Under the pieces are notes generated by a model, which was not told where the DNA came from, ran no database searches, and saw only the letters and a program-made list of their open reading frames with translations. A DNA stretch of 64,000 nucleotides from Butyricimonas faecihominis. Its GTDB lineage: Bacteria > Bacteroidota > Bacteroidia > Bacteroidales > Marinifilaceae. Location of the stretch: positions 62,001 to 126,000 of the forward strand of contig NZ_AP028155.1 in NCBI RefSeq assembly GCF_033096445.1. The letters run 5' to 3'. Position numbers and translations under genes: made by a program. Below, in pieces: positions 62,326 through 64,000 of the stretch (position 1 is its first letter; every line of letters starts with the position of its first letter).

Positions 62326-64000
62326 TTACTTTTGCTTGGATGGGGCCGTGTCGGGTGTTTCCGGGTGGATCTCGATGATTTTTCCCTTCTCCCGGATATA
62401 TTCGTACAAGGCCTTGTAAAACGGATGGGAGGTGAGTGTGGTGGCGTCTCCCAGAATGATGAGTTTCATGCGGGCTCGGGTGATGGCCACGTTCATGCGG
62501 CGCAGGTCATTCAGGAATCCAATGTTTCCCTCGCTGTTGGCCCGTACGAGACTGATTAGGATAACATCCCGTTCTTGGCCTTGGAACCCGTCCACGGTGT
62601 GAATCGTGATGAGTTTCCGCAAGGGGATAAAGAAGCGGTTCCGTTTGATAATTTGCCGGATATATTGTACTTGCACCCGGTAAGGGGATATCAACCCGAA
62701 ATCGATTCTTTCATCCAGCACTCGTTCGATTCCGATTTTCTCAATATATTCCTGTAATTGTTTTACCAACAATTCGGCTTCAGGCTTGTTGATTCGTCCA
62801 TACGTTTCGTTAACACAATCTTCCGAGAACTCGCAGAGAGCCGTGTCGAACCATTCGATGGGAGTGTCGTATTCGAGAATATTACGGTGGCGTACTTCCG
62901 GAGATGCCTGCAAACGGCCTTTGTAGAACCATTTCGAGGGAAAGTACATGATGTCTTCGTGCATCCGGTACTGTGTTTCGAGCATGGAAACAGTTTCGGG
63001 TTTACGCTGGATAATCTTTTGGAGTAGCGTGCGATCCAACCCACCTTTCGCTGCTTCGTAACATTTGATGGTGGGAGGTAACTGGCAGTGATCCCCGGCA
63101 AGTATTACCCGGTAGGCCTTGGATATGGCAATCCAGCAAGCAGCCTCTAAAGCTTGTGCGGCCTCGTCGATAAACAAGGTGGAGAACATTTTCCCGTTTA
63201 ATTGTTTATTGGCGGAACCGACCAGCGTGCAGGCAATCACGCGGGCCTCCCCGAAGAGTTGGGCATCAATCTTGATTTCCAATTTGATGGCTTGGTCCCG
63301 TAAATCATGCAGCATCCGGCGGGCGGATTCCCGTTTGGCTCCTTTCAAGCGTTTCAGGCGTCCGGAGAGTTCCCGGATGGATGCTCTCGCGGCTCGCAAC
63401 GTGGGGTAGGCAGGATGGGATTCGAATTTGCGTTCGTACGTGAATGACAGCATCTTGTCGTTTACCCGTGTGGGATTCCCGATTCGTAGTACATTGACTC
63501 CCCGGTCCAGTAGTTTTTCTGCGATCCAGTCAACGGCAGTATTGCTTTGGGCGCAAACCATTACTTGATTCTCCCGTCGCAGTGTTTCGTAGACGGCCTC
63601 GACGAGCGTGGTTGTTTTTCCGGTTCCGGGAGGGCCGTGAACAACTGCAACCTCTTTGGCTGCCAGTACCCGGTTTACCGCTTGTTCCTGTGAATGGTTC
63701 AGCCACATCAAGTGAATCGGTTGAAGTTTCCGTTGTTCCACCATCTCGTTTCCCAGTATGGCTTCCCGTAAGCGGGCAAGGCGGTTATTCTTGGCCTCCA
63801 TGACTTCCGTTAGGGCGGAAAACATGGTTTTATAGGAGGTCCCGTCAAAATAGAGTTGTACGCCCAGATCCGGGCATCCTTGAATATCCAGAAGGCTGTT
63901 GGAGTTAGGCAACACGACAAGCATCGTGTTTTCATGAACGTAACTGATGGTTGCCGCGAAACTGAAATAACGCAGATCCCCCGTTTGGTCAAAACGGAAA
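62326..64000 (-). CDS. Superfamily I helicase, IGHMBP2/DNA2-like (5' partial)
   Basis: The frame is open to the right window edge (FRFDQTGDLRYFSFAATISY before the first internal ATG at 63924), so the start is outside. Walker A HGPPGTGKTTTLVEAVYE, DEAA box (FIDEAAQALEAACW), VDGFQGQERDVILISLVRAN and RRMNVAITRARMKLIILGD are the SF1B helicase motifs. Eukaryotic-style IGHMBP2/Upf1-like helicases of this kind are common in Bacteroidetes; an RNA or DNA unwinding role is likely. Confidence 0.9.
   Translation of the reverse strand, partial: FRFDQTGDLRYFSFAATISYVHENTMLVVLPNSNSLLDIQGCPDLGVQLYFDGTSYKTMFSALTEVMEAKNNRLARLREAILGNEMVEQRKLQPIHLMWLNHSQEQAVNRVLAAKEVAVVHGPPGTGKTTTLVEAVYETLRRENQVMVCAQSNTAVDWIAEKLLDRGVNVLRIGNPTRVNDKMLSFTYERKFESHPAYPTLRAARASIRELSGRLKRLKGAKRESARRMLHDLRDQAIKLEIKIDAQLFGEARVIACTLVGSANKQLNGKMFSTLFIDEAAQALEAACWIAISKAYRVILAGDHCQLPPTIKCYEAAKGGLDRTLLQKIIQRKPETVSMLETQYRMHEDIMYFPSKWFYKGRLQASPEVRHRNILEYDTPIEWFDTALCEFSEDCVNETYGRINKPEAELLVKQLQEYIEKIGIERVLDERIDFGLISPYRVQVQYIRQIIKRNRFFIPLRKLITIHTVDGFQGQERDVILISLVRANSEGNIGFLNDLRRMNVAITRARMKLIILGDATTLTSHPFYKALYEYIREKGKIIEIHPETPDTAPSKQK

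Noticed and set aside
1-64000. tRNA, rRNA or tmRNA genes
   Set aside because: No cloverleaf with a CCA-type end or conserved T-loop, and no rRNA-like stretch, was recognised by eye; a covariance-model search would be needed to exclude them.

Overview
The window looks like a chromosome segment of a Bacteroidales bacterium, most likely an Odoribacteraceae member of the Butyricimonas/Odoribacter type (family-level guess from gene content, not proven). The reasons are a complete Bat (aerotolerance) operon, TAnnTTTG-type -7 promoter boxes, a DUF3868/DUF3575 pair, AT-rich leaders, and repetitive 'phrase-like' intergenic DNA.

Layout. 1-6.7 kb: Bat operon (a partial DUF4381-like gene, then batA, batB, batC, batD, batE), ending in a strong terminator. 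7.3-9.05 kb: dnaX, split by an A10 run into a short gamma-like product and a -1-frame extension. 9.1-17.2 kb: housekeeping and transport genes (CPA2 antiporter, membrane Fe-S protein, DUF47 + PiT phosphate transport, GlsB-like protein, outer-membrane phospholipase A, gpmA, xthA). 17.2-17.6 kb: four 85-87 bp hairpin repeats. 17.6-27 kb: DUF3868/DUF3575 pair, two paralogous HTH-like genes around an HU gene, a thioredoxin-like lipoprotein, a divergent DJ-1/HxlR pair, and a metal module (P1B ATPase, Fur-family regulator, free HMA domain). 27.1-28.7 kb: two hypothetical genes.

29.2-52.4 kb is the most interesting part: a phage-tail locus with a sigma-like regulator, tail tube, tail assembly chaperone with a probable -1 frameshift, tape measure protein, distal tail and tail-tip proteins, holin, lysin, a large fibre with LRR-like C-terminus, and a possible spanin. 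I find no terminase, portal, capsid, head-tail connector, integrase, replication gene or contractile sheath, and housekeeping genes lie on both sides. The simplest reading is a non-contractile (F-type-like) tailocin or domesticated tail. Its AT-rich centre (about 31.4-38.4 kb) holds a restriction-modification operon and a threefold tandem cassette. Each cassette pairs a reverse-strand secreted-protein gene with a copy of the tape-measure 5' end; only the last copy continues into a full tape measure gene.

52.4-64 kb: S4-domain protein, FadL-type porin, a MITE-like nested hairpin, type II NADH dehydrogenase, bacterioferritin, a B12-type radical SAM protein, flavodoxin, ppx and ppk in a translationally coupled pair, and a superfamily I helicase running off the right edge.

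No tRNA, rRNA, CRISPR array or intact insertion sequence was recognised. All family calls come from reading motifs in the translated sequence; no database search was run.
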